From the NCBI RefSeq assembly GCF_902499135.1, contig NZ_CABVPR010000024.1:20473-84472 (forward strand): a DNA stretch of 64,000 bases. Direction: 5' to 3'. This DNA comes from Burkholderia dolosa. GTDB taxonomy: Bacteria; Pseudomonadota; Gammaproteobacteria; Burkholderiales; Burkholderiaceae. Below the pieces are notes generated by a model. That model worked only from the letters and a program-made list of their open reading frames with translations. It was not told the DNA's origin and did no database searches. A program made the translations under genes and the position numbers. Shown piece after piece: positions 50,881 to 59,501 of the stretch (positions are counted from its first letter, which is position 1; each line of letters opens with the position of its first letter).

Positions 50881-51207
50881 TCAGACGGTGCGCCAGCCGT
50901 CGTGCAGCAGCGCGCTCACGCGTTCGCGCAGCCGCGCGAGACCGCCGAGCGCGATGTCCTTCGTCGGCCGCGACACCGAGAACGCGACGCGCGCGCCCTG
51001 CGCGCCTTCGGCGCTGAGCCACAGCCGCTCGCCGCGGCGCAGCCGGAGCGTCTCGCCGTCGACGAGGAAGTAGTCGTCGACGTCATTGCTGCGCGTCGCC
51101 CACAGCGGGCCGCATTGCACGGTGAGCCGCGTGCTGCGTTGCACCTTCATCGGCACGGTTTCTCCCGCGGGGATTTCGAACGTGATGCTTGAAGAAATTT
51201 CTTGCAT
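50881..51207 (-). CDS. DUF2917 protein
   Basis: A 108-residue protein of the DUF2917 type, with [29 protein letters not shown] and [20 protein letters not shown], a short beta-rich fold. GGAG lies six bases before ATG at 51207; a TTG five codons upstream is less likely. Divergent from a LysR gene at 51310, a pairing often seen for this family. No biochemical role is known to me. It may be a small cupin-like metabolite binder. Confidence 0.82.
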   Translation of the reverse strand: MQEISSSITFEIPAGETVPMKVQRSTRLTVQCGPLWATRSNDVDDYFLVDGETLRLRRGERLWLSAEGAQGARVAFSVSRPTKDIALGGLARLRERVSALLHDGWRTV

Positions 51208-51309
51208 GATCGACTCCGCCAAATAATGCTTCGATGGCTACAATCGTAGTCACTGAAGGGTGCCCGACCAAACGACGAATTTTCACGTCGATGTGAGGAA
51301 AATTAGCAA

Positions 51310-52302
51310 ATGGACCTCCGCCAGCTCCCCGCGCTGAACGCGATTCGCGCGTTCGAAGCCGCCGCCCGGCACGAGAACTTCTCGCGCGCCGCCGACGAAC
51401 TGTTCGTCACGCACGGCGCGGTCAGCCATCAGGTGCGCGCGCTCGAAGAGGAGCTGGGCGTGCAGCTGTTCGCGCGCAACGGCAAGCGGCTGTGCCTGAC
51501 CGGCGCCGGCATGCGCTACGCGCAGCAGGTGCGCACCGCGCTGATGATGCTTGCCGACGCGACGCGCGAAGTGCGCGCGAGCGATCGCGACCGGCGGCTG
51601 GTGGTGTCGATGCTGTCGTCGTTCGCCGCGCGCTTCATCACGCCGCGCATCGGTACGTTCATCGAGCGGCATCCGGAAATCGACGTCGAGCTGCAGTCGA
51701 CGAACGCGCTGACCGATTTCGCGCGCGACGACGTCGATCTCGCGATCCGCTTCGGCTTCGGCACTTATCCGGGGCTGTACGTCGAGCCGCTGCTCGACGA
51801 AGTGTTCTTTCCGGCGTGCTCGCCGACGCTCAACGGCGGCAAGCTGCCGCAGACGCCGGCCGATCTCGCCCATTACAACCTGCTGCGCTCGGACGACGAG
51901 CTGTGGCGGCCGTGGTTCGACGCGGCCGGGCTCGATACGCTGACCGAGCCGAAGCGCGGGATTCTCTATCAGGATTCGTCGAACCTGCTGCAGGCCGCGA
52001 TCGACGGCCAGGGCATCGCGATCGTGCGACGCTCGCTCGCGGTGCACGACCTGCTCGACGGCCGCCTCGTGCGCCTGTTCGACATCGACGGACCGAGCCC
52101 GTGGCACTACTTTTTCGTGTGTCCGCCGCCGCTGCTCAGCACGCCGCGCGTGCAGGCGTTCAGGACGTGGATTCTTCAGGAAGTCGCGCAGTTCAAGCGG
52201 CTGTGCGACGAGCTCGATGCGCGGCGCGCGGCCGGCAAGTGCCCGGCCGAGTGCGCGCAGGAAGGCGGATGGAAGGGAATCGCCGCCCGTTCCGGCCGCT
52301 AG
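51310..52302 (+). CDS. LysR-family regulator, GcvA-like
   Basis: A 330-residue regulator with N-terminal HTH (RQLPALNAIRAFEAAARHENFSRAADELFVTHGAVSHQVRALEEELG) and the GcvA-like effector domain (FARNGKRLCLTGAG... AIRFGFGTYPGLYVEPLLDEVFFPACSP). The C-terminal tail after residue 300 is charged and contains a Cys-rich KCPAECAQ piece. It is divergent from the DUF2917 gene, which is its probable target, and lies between lipB and ybeD on the opposite strand. Confidence 0.93.
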   Translation: MDLRQLPALNAIRAFEAAARHENFSRAADELFVTHGAVSHQVRALEEELGVQLFARNGKRLCLTGAGMRYAQQVRTALMMLADATREVRASDRDRRLVVSMLSSFAARFITPRIGTFIERHPEIDVELQSTNALTDFARDDVDLAIRFGFGTYPGLYVEPLLDEVFFPACSPTLNGGKLPQTPADLAHYNLLRSDDELWRPWFDAAGLDTLTEPKRGILYQDSSNLLQAAIDGQGIAIVRRSLAVHDLLDGRLVRLFDIDGPSPWHYFFVCPPPLLSTPRVQAFRTWILQEVAQFKRLCDELDARRAAGKCPAECAQEGGWKGIAARSGR

Positions 52303-52338
52303 CGGCGAAACGGGCGGGCAGCGCGGGAAAAGCGCGCG

Positions 52339-52647
52339 TTACAGCACGACCTTGACCATCGGATGGCTGGTCAGTGCGCGGTAGATGTTGTCGAGCTGTT
52401 CCTGGCTCGTCGCGCGCACGGTGATCGTCAGCCCCGTGTAGTTGCCGCCGCTCGATGCGCGCTCCTCGATCTTCTCGACGTCGATTTCGTTGTCGTGCAC
52501 GCTCACGACCTTGAAGATCGTGTCCTTGAACTCCGGATGCGCCTTGCCCATGATCTTGATCGGGAAATCGCACGGAAACTCCAGCAGCGACTCCTTCCGG
52601 GTCTCGATCGCTCCGGTCACCTCGATGGTTTTGGTGGGTTCGCTCAT
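52339..52647 (-). CDS. YbeD-like DUF493 protein
   Basis: A 102-residue alpha/beta protein of the YbeD/DUF493 family. It carries LLEFPCDFPIKIMGKAHPEF, VSVHDNEIDVEKIEERASSGGNY, and TSHPMVKVVL at the end. The fold resembles small regulatory ACT-like domains. It overlaps the dat stop codon. Two ATG codons stand in tandem at its start; GGAGG is five bases from the second, so 52647 is chosen. In E. coli ybeD also lies between dacA and lipB. Confidence 0.87.
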   Translation of the reverse strand: MSEPTKTIEVTGAIETRKESLLEFPCDFPIKIMGKAHPEFKDTIFKVVSVHDNEIDVEKIEERASSGGNYTGLTITVRATSQEQLDNIYRALTSHPMVKVVL

Positions 52648-53573
52648 CATTTCCTCCGGGTCAGGTCGAACTGTTCAAACGCGCGCGCCTTCGCACGCTG
52701 GTACGCGTCGTACAACGCCGCGAATACGGGGCCCGGCTTGCCGCCCTGCACGGGCAGATCGTCGAGCGACGTGACAGGCAGCACTTCCTTCGTGGCCGAC
52801 GAGATCATGATTTCGTCCGCCGCGCGCAGCTCGGCTTCGCTGATCTCGCGCGCAACGAAGCGGATTCCGCATTCTTCGGCCAGCTGCTCGAGCAGCGCAT
52901 AACGGATCCCTTCGAGGATCTTGTTGCTGCGCGGCGGCGCGAGCAGCTCGCCGTTCTTCACGATCCACACGTTCGACGACGAACCTTCGGTCAGGTAGCC
53001 GTCGCGCAGCTGCAGCGTTTCGAACGCGTCGCGTTCGGCCGCATGCTGCGCCATCAGCACGTTGCCGAGCAGCGAGATCGACTTGATGTCGCAGTGCAGC
53101 CAGCGGCGATCCTCGGCCGTCACGCAGCGCACGCCCTTCGCGCGCTCCGCTTCGGACGGCAGCCGCAGCGGGCTCGTCATCGCGAACACGGTCGGCACCG
53201 CGTTCGCCGGGAACGCGTGGCCGCGCTTCGCGACGCCGCGCGTGACCTGCAGGTACACGAGCGCGTGCTCGCCGCCGAGCGCTTGCGCATTCGCGGCGAC
53301 GACGCGCTCGATCAGCTCGCGCCAGCCCGCCGGATCGTGCGGATTGCCGATGCCGATCTTCTTCAGGCTGCGCTCGAGCCGTTCGAGATGCTGATCGATC
53401 CGGAACGGCACGTGCGCGCCGTCGTGCGCATAGACGGGAACGACTTCATACACGCCGTCGCCGAAGATGAACCCGCGATCGAGCACCGGGACACGGGCTT
53501 GCGACAGCGGCACCAGTTCCTCGTGCGAGGACACGCTCAGATAGACGATCGGTTCGAATTCGGTTTCGCTCAT
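52647..53573 (-). CDS. D-amino acid aminotransferase
   Basis: PLP-dependent class IV aminotransferase, 308 residues, likely forming D-glutamate or D-alanine for peptidoglycan. The PLP Lys164 sits in HCDIKSISLLGNVL, and GFIFGDGVYEVVPVY and EGSSSNVWIV are the other family blocks. The same fold covers branched-chain aminotransferases; the position next to a D-Ala carboxypeptidase gene favours the D-amino acid role. It lies 48 nt after the dacA-type gene. Confidence 0.92.
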   Translation of the reverse strand: MSETEFEPIVYLSVSSHEELVPLSQARVPVLDRGFIFGDGVYEVVPVYAHDGAHVPFRIDQHLERLERSLKKIGIGNPHDPAGWRELIERVVAANAQALGGEHALVYLQVTRGVAKRGHAFPANAVPTVFAMTSPLRLPSEAERAKGVRCVTAEDRRWLHCDIKSISLLGNVLMAQHAAERDAFETLQLRDGYLTEGSSSNVWIVKNGELLAPPRSNKILEGIRYALLEQLAEECGIRFVAREISEAELRAADEIMISSATKEVLPVTSLDDLPVQGGKPGPVFAALYDAYQRAKARAFEQFDLTRRK

Positions 53574-53621
53574 GGCTGTACCAGATGGGGATGAAGTCGT
53601 CGAAACAAAGGCCCGCTACGC

Positions 53622-54938
53622 TTACTTCTTCTTGCTGAACATCAGCAGGATCGAGTCCCAGATACGTCCGAAGATACCGGCTTCCGGCACCGCCTGCAGC
53701 GCGACGACCGGGAATTCGGACAGCGTCTTGCCGTCGGCGACGACCTTCACGGTGCCGACCTGCTGCCCCTGCGCGAGCGGCGCGATCAGCGGCGCGTTCA
53801 CGTCGACTTCCGGCTTCACCTTGTCGCCGAGGCCGCGCGGCACGGTCACCCATTGATCGCTCTTCACGCCGACCTGCACCGTGTTGTCCTTGCCCTTGTA
53901 GATGCGCGGCGTCGCGATCGCCTGGCCGGCCTTGAACAGGCGCACCGCGTCGAACGCGCTGTAGCCGTAGTTCAGCATCTTCATGCTGTCCTGCGTGCGG
54001 TCGCTTTCCTTCGGCTCGCCCATCATCACCGCGACCAGACGACGCTGCGCATCGGCCGTACCCGGAATCGCGCGCTTCGCCGACGAGATCAGGCAGTAGC
54101 CGGCCGCCTGCGTATGGCCGGTCTTCAGGCCGTCGACCGTCGGGTCGAGCCACAGCAGCCGGTTGCGGTTGCCCTGACGGATGTTGTTGTACTTGAATTC
54201 CTTCTCGGAAAAGATGCCGTAGTACTGCGGAAAATCGCGGATCAGATGCGCGGACAGCTTCGCGAGATCGCCGGCCGTCGTGTAGTGGTTCGGGTCGGGC
54301 ATCCCGTTCACGTCCGCGAAGTGCGTGCTCTTCATCCCGAGGCGCTGCGCCTCGTCGTTCATCATCGTGACGAACTGCGCCTCGCTGCCGCCCACCAGTT
54401 CGGCGAGCGCGATCGCCGCGTCGTTGCCCGACTGGATGATCATCCCGTACACGAGGTCGTGCACGGACACCGGCTTGTTCGCCTCGATGAACATCCGCGA
54501 CTCGTCGCGGCCGACGCGGCGCACCGCTTCGCTCGGCGTGACGATCTGCTCCATCGAGATCTTCTTCTTGTCGAGCGCCTCGAACACCAGATAGGCCGTC
54601 ATCAGCTTCGTCAGCGACGCCGGCTCCACGCGCTCGTCCGCATTGCCCGACGCGAGCACCGTGTTGCTGGTCGCATCGACGAGCACCCACGAGCGCGCGT
54701 TCACGCCCGGCGGCGGCACCGCGCCCGGCATGAAGGTCGCCGGTGCGCCGGTGGACTGCTCGGCGGCGGCCGGCGCAGCATGCGCAGCCTTGGCCTTGGC
54801 GGCCGGCTTCGCCTCGGCGACGACGATCGTCGACGCGAGCGCGACGGGCAGCATCACGCCGAGCGCGACGTTGCGCGCGGCGGTGCCGAAGGCGATGGAG
54901 GAAGCGAGAGACTTGAGGCCTTGGGAAGACAGACGCAT
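53622..54938 (-). CDS. D-alanyl-D-alanine carboxypeptidase (PBP5/6 class)
   Basis: Periplasmic, low-molecular-weight penicillin-binding protein that trims D-Ala from peptidoglycan side chains. The 438-residue precursor has a signal peptide (about 1-43), an Ala/Lys linker, and the catalytic motifs SLTK (Ser108, Lys111), SGN at 170-172 and KTG in GLKTGHT. The C-terminal beta domain ends in a membrane-contacting helix (FGRIWDSILLMF). The order dacA-dat-ybeD-lipB-lipA is conserved apart from a LysR/DUF2917 pair placed before lipB. Confidence 0.96.
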   Translation of the reverse strand: MRLSSQGLKSLASSIAFGTAARNVALGVMLPVALASTIVVAEAKPAAKAKAAHAAPAAAEQSTGAPATFMPGAVPPPGVNARSWVLVDATSNTVLASGNADERVEPASLTKLMTAYLVFEALDKKKISMEQIVTPSEAVRRVGRDESRMFIEANKPVSVHDLVYGMIIQSGNDAAIALAELVGGSEAQFVTMMNDEAQRLGMKSTHFADVNGMPDPNHYTTAGDLAKLSAHLIRDFPQYYGIFSEKEFKYNNIRQGNRNRLLWLDPTVDGLKTGHTQAAGYCLISSAKRAIPGTADAQRRLVAVMMGEPKESDRTQDSMKMLNYGYSAFDAVRLFKAGQAIATPRIYKGKDNTVQVGVKSDQWVTVPRGLGDKVKPEVDVNAPLIAPLAQGQQVGTVKVVADGKTLSEFPVVALQAVPEAGIFGRIWDSILLMFSKKK

Positions 54939-55535
54939 GATCGATTCAGGCTGATGGCAGAAAGTGCGGCGCGAAACGCGCACGGTTGAATGGCAAGGCG
55001 GCACGCGTTCCGGGCATTCGCCCGATATTCGGGCGACGCGAAACGCGCCGGTTGGACTCGTGCGGACGCGTTCGGTTCGCGGCCGTCGCGAGCGCGCGCA
55101 CGGGTGGGCGAAGCGAGCGCCGCATGGGCCCCGCCGGGCCGCGGGCGACGCGAAATGCGGCCATTATACGTGGCCGTGAAGCGCGTTTTTGCGAAGTGGG
55201 CGCCGGCAACACGCATGCATGCATCGAAAACGCGACGCGCATGCGCGGCGGCGATGCGCGGCAGAAGCCGCACGAAAGGCGCATGCAGGCCGCGTGCAAG
55301 TCGGGCACGCGGCGCGGCAGCCGCGGCGGCTGCACGGGTCGTGCGGCATCGGAGGCTCGGCTCCGCTCGATGCGATGTGTCGTGTCGCGACGAGAACGTG
55401 CCGCGACGTGACCTGACCGCTGCTCTGCACCGGCATCCGAGCGCGGCTTCCCTGCGATGTCGACGTCGCTGCCGGCCTTCCTGAAGAACGTCGCGATGCA
55501 TCGCGGTCCGCGCGCGCCGGCCCCGCTTCAGCGGC
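54939..55535. other. 597-nt gap between hydrolase and carboxypeptidase genes
   Basis: No convincing gene, repeat array or RNA was seen. A TATAAT hexamer on the minus strand at 55163-55168 could drive the carboxypeptidase gene with a long leader of about 220 nt, though the -35 is weak. The 13-mer GGGCGACGCGAAA occurs near 55031 and again near 55144. Frames up to about 215 codons run through, but they are Arg/Ala-rich with no recognisable domain. Confidence 0.5.
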
Positions 55536-56180
55536 TCAGCGCCATGCGTCGACGATGATGCGCTTCAGCACGTGCAGCTTGCGATGGAAGAAATGCTCGG
55601 CGCCGGGAATCACGACGACCGGCAGCTCCTGCGGCCGCGCCCAGTCGTACACCGCCGAGATCGGCACCGTGTCGTCCGTTTCGCCGTGGATCACGAGCGT
55701 GTTCTCGGGCACGTCGGCGACTTGCCAGCGGCTTGCCGCCGTCCCGACGAACACCATCCGCTCGATCGTGTCGCCCGCATCGCGCAGCCGCTTCGCGACG
55801 TGCGACAGCACGAACGTGCCGAACGAAAAGCCCGCGAGCACGAGCGGCAGGTCCGCGTACGCGGGCTGCGCGCGCATGTGCGCGAGCACCGCGAGCAGAT
55901 CGTCGGCTTCGCCGATGCCGTTGTCGTGCACGCCTTCGGTCGCCCCGACGCCGCGGAAGTTCGACCGGTACACGACGTAGTCGAGCTGCACGAGCGTGCG
56001 CGCGAGCGTCTGCGCGACCTTGTTGTCCATCGTGCCGCCGAACAGCGGATGCGGATGCGCAACGAGCGCGATCCCGCGCGGCGCGGCGCGGCCGTCGCGC
56101 ACCGCATCCGGCAGGTCGACCGCGATCTCGACCTGCCCGACCGGGCCCGCGATCAGCGATTTCTGCGTATGAGCGTTCAT
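55536..56180 (-). CDS. Alpha/beta hydrolase
   Basis: A 214-residue dienelactone-hydrolase-like or YsgA/KANL3-type protein. It has the oxyanion-side segment VAHPHPLFGGTMDNKV, the nucleophile elbow GFSFG (Ser119), an acid in HGETDDTV and the His in GAEHFFH. This arrangement is common among short prokaryotic hydrolases of unknown substrate. It starts 12 nt after the ferredoxin gene, so is the last member of the run that begins at mlaE. Substrate unknown. Confidence 0.88.
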   Translation of the reverse strand: MNAHTQKSLIAGPVGQVEIAVDLPDAVRDGRAAPRGIALVAHPHPLFGGTMDNKVAQTLARTLVQLDYVVYRSNFRGVGATEGVHDNGIGEADDLLAVLAHMRAQPAYADLPLVLAGFSFGTFVLSHVAKRLRDAGDTIERMVFVGTAASRWQVADVPENTLVIHGETDDTVPISAVYDWARPQELPVVVIPGAEHFFHRKLHVLKRIIVDAWR

Positions 56181-56192
56181 TCGGCGGCCCGC

Positions 56193-56510
56193 TCAGATCT
56201 TCAGGCGCTCGACGACGTTGCCGTCGCGCAGGTGCGATTCGACGATCTCGTCGATGTCGGCGCGATCGACGTACGTGTACCACGTGCCTTCCGGATACAC
56301 GACCATCACCGGCCCTTCCTCGCAGCGGTCGAGACAGCCGGCCTTGTTGATGCGGACCTTGCCGGGCCCCGCGAGGCCGAGTTCCTTCACGCGCTTTTTC
56401 GCGTATTCCTGCATGGCCTGCGCGTCGCATTGCGCGCAGCTCGGGCGCTCGGCGCCCGGATCGCGCTGGTTCAGGCAGAAGAAGACGTGGTGCTGGTAGT
56501 AGGAATCCAT
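56193..56510 (-). CDS. Thioredoxin-like [2Fe-2S] ferredoxin
   Basis: A 105-residue protein of the thioredoxin-like ferredoxin group. Its four cysteines, Cys12 in FFCLNQRD, Cys25/Cys28 in SCAQC, and Cys59/Cys63 in GCLDRCEEGP, fit the cluster-binding pattern (Cys25 or Cys28 being spare). The domain also carries VMVVYPEGTWYTYV. It may pass electrons or serve as a redox sensor; no partner is evident in the operon. Confidence 0.88.
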   Translation of the reverse strand: MDSYYQHHVFFCLNQRDPGAERPSCAQCDAQAMQEYAKKRVKELGLAGPGKVRINKAGCLDRCEEGPVMVVYPEGTWYTYVDRADIDEIVESHLRDGNVVERLKI

Positions 56511-56655
56511 GATGGTGACGAGCGGCCCGGCGCGGTGCCGGGCGGAGTGACGGGCGATTGCCGTTGCGCGGCGCAACGGATGGTGCGGACGATTATAGCG
56601 ACCGGCGCGCGGCGCTGCCGGCGCGGGCTGCGCCGTTCGCCGCCGGGCCGCTCCG

Positions 56656-57807
56656 TCAGCGGCGCACCGCGGCCGGCAGCCACGCGCGCTCGACGCGCTG
56701 GCCGAGCCAGATCAGCGCCGCGTACGGCCAGATCCACGCGAGCCAGCGCGCGATGCTGTTGAAGTGCACGTAGCGGCCCTGCCGCCAGCCCGACAGCGTG
56801 AAGTCGAAGAACGGATTGACGGGCAGCAGGTTCACGAGCACGACGCCGATCAGCAGCGCGACGGCGGCGAGCGCCGCGCGCGCGGCGGCCGGCACGCGCA
56901 GCGCGACGAGCGCGGCCGCGAAGCCGATCTCGATGCCGAGCCGCGCGCCGGGCGTCGCCCATACGACGACGAGGCCCGTGGCCGACTGCATGAACGTCGC
57001 GGCCGCCTTCAGCGCGAGCGTGCCGAGCACGAACGCGATCAGCAGCCGCACGCGCGGCGCGTGGGCGCGCATCGCGAGCGACGCGATCGCCAGCGCCGGG
57101 AACAGCATCAGCGCGCCGAGCACGGCCTCCCACGCGGAATCGGACAGCCACGCGTCGATGCGCTCCGGCCATGCGCCGACGTGCCACCCGGTCGGCAGCC
57201 ACGCGAGCAGCGCGTCCTGCATCGATGCGTCCGCGCGCTCCCACAGCGCGGCCGGCCAATCGCCGATGCCGAACAGGAACGGCGACGGAAACAGGATCGC
57301 GAACGGCCATAGCGCGGCGAGCAGCAGCGGCGTCGCGCCGTCGGCCTCGAACCACGCGAACCGCAGCCGCCGCAGCATGCCGCGGTCGAGCAGCGCGCCG
57401 GTGGCCGGCGCCGTGAACGCGGCGCCGAGCAGCGCGCCGAGCGCGTTCGCGGCGAGATCGAGGTTCGATGCGATGCGTGTCGGCAGATAGGTCTGCAGCG
57501 CCTCCATCGCGCCCGACAGCAGCACGCCGAGCACGAACGCGATCAGCGTCGCGGCCGCGCCGCGCCAGCGCGGATGCAGCGCGAGCACCGCGAGCGCGCC
57601 GAACGGCATGTAGCCGAGCACGTTCGTGACCACGTCGAACGCGGTCACGTAGCGCTGCATCGGCGCGAACAGATAATCGAACGGCCCGATGCCGAGCGAT
57701 ACCCAGCCGCCGAACGGATACAGCGACGCGTAGACGATCAGCGCCGCATAGGCGACACAGGCCTGCCGCGCGAGCGACGACGCGCGATGCGTGCCGGGCC
57801 CGTTCAT
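56656..57807 (-). CDS. VanZ-family membrane protein
   Basis: A 383-residue polytopic membrane protein. The VanZ-like block is at the N-terminal half (AYAALIVYASLYPFGGWV, ... DVVTNVLGYMPFGALAVLAL, SGAMEALQTYLPTRIASNLDLAANALGALLGA), followed by a region of further helices. VanZ of enterococci gives low-level teicoplanin resistance; the function in Gram-negatives is unknown. It starts 19 nt after the auxiliary lipoprotein gene, hence probably part of the same transcript. Longer than VanZ proper. Confidence 0.87.
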   Translation of the reverse strand: MNGPGTHRASSLARQACVAYAALIVYASLYPFGGWVSLGIGPFDYLFAPMQRYVTAFDVVTNVLGYMPFGALAVLALHPRWRGAAATLIAFVLGVLLSGAMEALQTYLPTRIASNLDLAANALGALLGAAFTAPATGALLDRGMLRRLRFAWFEADGATPLLLAALWPFAILFPSPFLFGIGDWPAALWERADASMQDALLAWLPTGWHVGAWPERIDAWLSDSAWEAVLGALMLFPALAIASLAMRAHAPRVRLLIAFVLGTLALKAAATFMQSATGLVVVWATPGARLGIEIGFAAALVALRVPAAARAALAAVALLIGVVLVNLLPVNPFFDFTLSGWRQGRYVHFNSIARWLAWIWPYAALIWLGQRVERAWLPAAVRR

Positions 57808-57826
57808 CGTCGATGCGCGTCGCGCG

Positions 57827-58450
57827 TCACGGATTGCCCGCGTACGCCTGCACGCCGATCCACGCGGCGATCTGCGACACGAGCTCGTCGCTCGCCGCCG
57901 CGAGCGCACGCGCGCCGCCGGCCGCGTCCGGCGTGCTCGCCGGCGCGCGCGCGACGAACGTGCGCTGCCCGAGCACCTTGCCGTCCTGCATCAGCGTCGC
58001 GCGCGCGGTGACCGCGCCGTGGCTCTGCGACTCGCCGTCGAACACCTGTTCGAACTCGCTCAGGTCGACCTTCAGCGTCGGCGCGCGCACGCCGTCCGAG
58101 CCTTCGAGCACCGCGCCGCGCGCCGACAGCGCGCTGCGCAGCCGCTGCGTGAGCAGCTGCGCGGGCGGCGCGGTCCAGCGGCTGTCGCGATAGACGGCCA
58201 TCCGCTGCGCATCCGCATACGCGAGCCGGTAGACGAATTTGTCCGTATCGAGCGCTTCGGGCGCAGCGACGTCGAGCACCTTCAGCGCCGGACCCGTGCC
58301 GGCCGACACGACGGGCGCGGCCGGCCCGAGGTCGTAGCGGATGTTCGACAGCGCCGCACGGTCGGCTGCGCAGCCGGCGGCGAGCACGAGCGTCAGCACG
58401 GCGAGCGCGGTCGCAGCCGGGCGCAGCGCGCGATCAAGGATTCGTGGCAT
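57827..58450 (-). CDS. ABC-type transport auxiliary lipoprotein (PqiC-like)
   Basis: A 207-residue outer- or inner-leaflet lipoprotein with signal ending LVLAAGCAAD (Cys at about 27). The mature domain (YDLGPA ... VLDVAAPEALDTDKFVYRLAYADAQRMAVYRDSRWTAPPAQLL) matches the ABC_trans_aux family, whose member PqiC partners MCE proteins. It follows mlaD by 92 nt. ATG at 58471 is an alternative start; AGGA before 58450 favours the shorter form. Confidence 0.88.
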   Translation of the reverse strand: MPRILDRALRPAATALAVLTLVLAAGCAADRAALSNIRYDLGPAAPVVSAGTGPALKVLDVAAPEALDTDKFVYRLAYADAQRMAVYRDSRWTAPPAQLLTQRLRSALSARGAVLEGSDGVRAPTLKVDLSEFEQVFDGESQSHGAVTARATLMQDGKVLGQRTFVARAPASTPDAAGGARALAAASDELVSQIAAWIGVQAYAGNP

Positions 58451-58542
58451 GGCGTATTCCTGTTCCTGCATGAAGTTTCCGGTTTCGAGGAGCGCGATCG
58501 GGCGGCCGGTTCGCGGCCCGACGAGCGGCGCGGCGGCGCGCG

Positions 58543-59472
58543 TCACTTGCCGGCCGCCTTGCCGGGCCACGTGAAGCCCGGTTCGCCGGGGCCGGGCGCC
58601 GGGCCGGGCGAACCGAACAGCAGACTGCTCGGATTGCGGCCGAGTTCACCGGCGACGTCCTTCAGCTGCCGCGACGCGTCGCCGACGTTGCCCGCAAGCG
58701 CATTGAAGCGCGGCAGCGTGTCGTACTGCACGCGCGCGTTCAGGTCGTTCAGCGCGACGCCGACCTGCTCCGCGGCCGTGCCGGCCTTGTTCAGGTTCGA
58801 GACGAGCGGCCCGTTCGGCTGCAGCAACGTGTTCGCCGACGCCATCGCGCGATTGACCTCGTGCATCGTCTGCGGCAGCTCGGCGACCGCCGGGCCAAGC
58901 TGCTTCGACAGCGTCGTCACGCCGTCGGCCGCGTGCTGCAGGCTTTCGGTCGTCGCGCGCAACTGCTCGCGCATCTCCGGCGACAGTAGCTGGTTCACGC
59001 CCTTCGCGGCCTGCTCGAGCTGCCGCAGCAGCACGCCGCCGCGTTGCTGGATCTGATCGAACAGGCTCGGCCGCATCGGAATCTGCGCGATCTTCTTCGG
59101 CGACGACGGCAGCGGCGACAGGTCGCGGCCCGTGTCCTCGAGCTGCACGAACGCGATGCCCGTCACGCCCTGGAAGCCGAGGCTGCCGTACGTCGACTGC
59201 GTGATCGGCGCGTCCTGGTCGACCAGGATGCGGATCCGGATCTGGCCCGGATGCGAACGGTCGAAGCCGATCGACTGCACCTTGCCGACGTCGAGGCCGC
59301 GAAAGCGCACGGCCGCATCGGGGAACAGACCCGTCACGTTGGTGCGCGCGATCAGGTCGTACGGCACGCGCACCGTGCGGTCGACGTTGAACCAGAACAC
59401 GGCGCCCGCGATCGCGAGCGTCAGCGCGATCGTGAACAGGCCGGCCCAGAACGCATGTGATTTGTTTTCCAT
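58543..59472 (-). CDS. mlaD: MCE-domain protein (MlaD family)
   Basis: Inner-membrane anchored MCE protein, 309 residues, that forms the periplasmic lipid-binding ring of an ABC lipid transporter. One helix (about 9-29), then the MCE domain (about 38-115: VPYDLIARTNVTGLFPDAAVRFRGLDVGKVQSI, ... GSLGFQGVTGIAFVQLED), and a long helical C-terminal region of about 150 residues, more than E. coli MlaD. The C-terminal end is Pro/Gly-rich. It follows the ATPase gene after 29 nt. Confidence 0.92.
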   Translation of the reverse strand: MENKSHAFWAGLFTIALTLAIAGAVFWFNVDRTVRVPYDLIARTNVTGLFPDAAVRFRGLDVGKVQSIGFDRSHPGQIRIRILVDQDAPITQSTYGSLGFQGVTGIAFVQLEDTGRDLSPLPSSPKKIAQIPMRPSLFDQIQQRGGVLLRQLEQAAKGVNQLLSPEMREQLRATTESLQHAADGVTTLSKQLGPAVAELPQTMHEVNRAMASANTLLQPNGPLVSNLNKAGTAAEQVGVALNDLNARVQYDTLPRFNALAGNVGDASRQLKDVAGELGRNPSSLLFGSPGPAPGPGEPGFTWPGKAAGK

Positions 59473-59501
59473 TCGACGGTTCCTTGTTGCTTGCGCTATC
59501 G

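Noticed and set aside
54946-55501. Overlapping frames of about 130-215 codons before the carboxypeptidase gene
   Set aside because: Arg/Ala/His-rich, frames on both strands open at once, no domain and no ribosome binding site. This is what GC-rich noncoding DNA gives.
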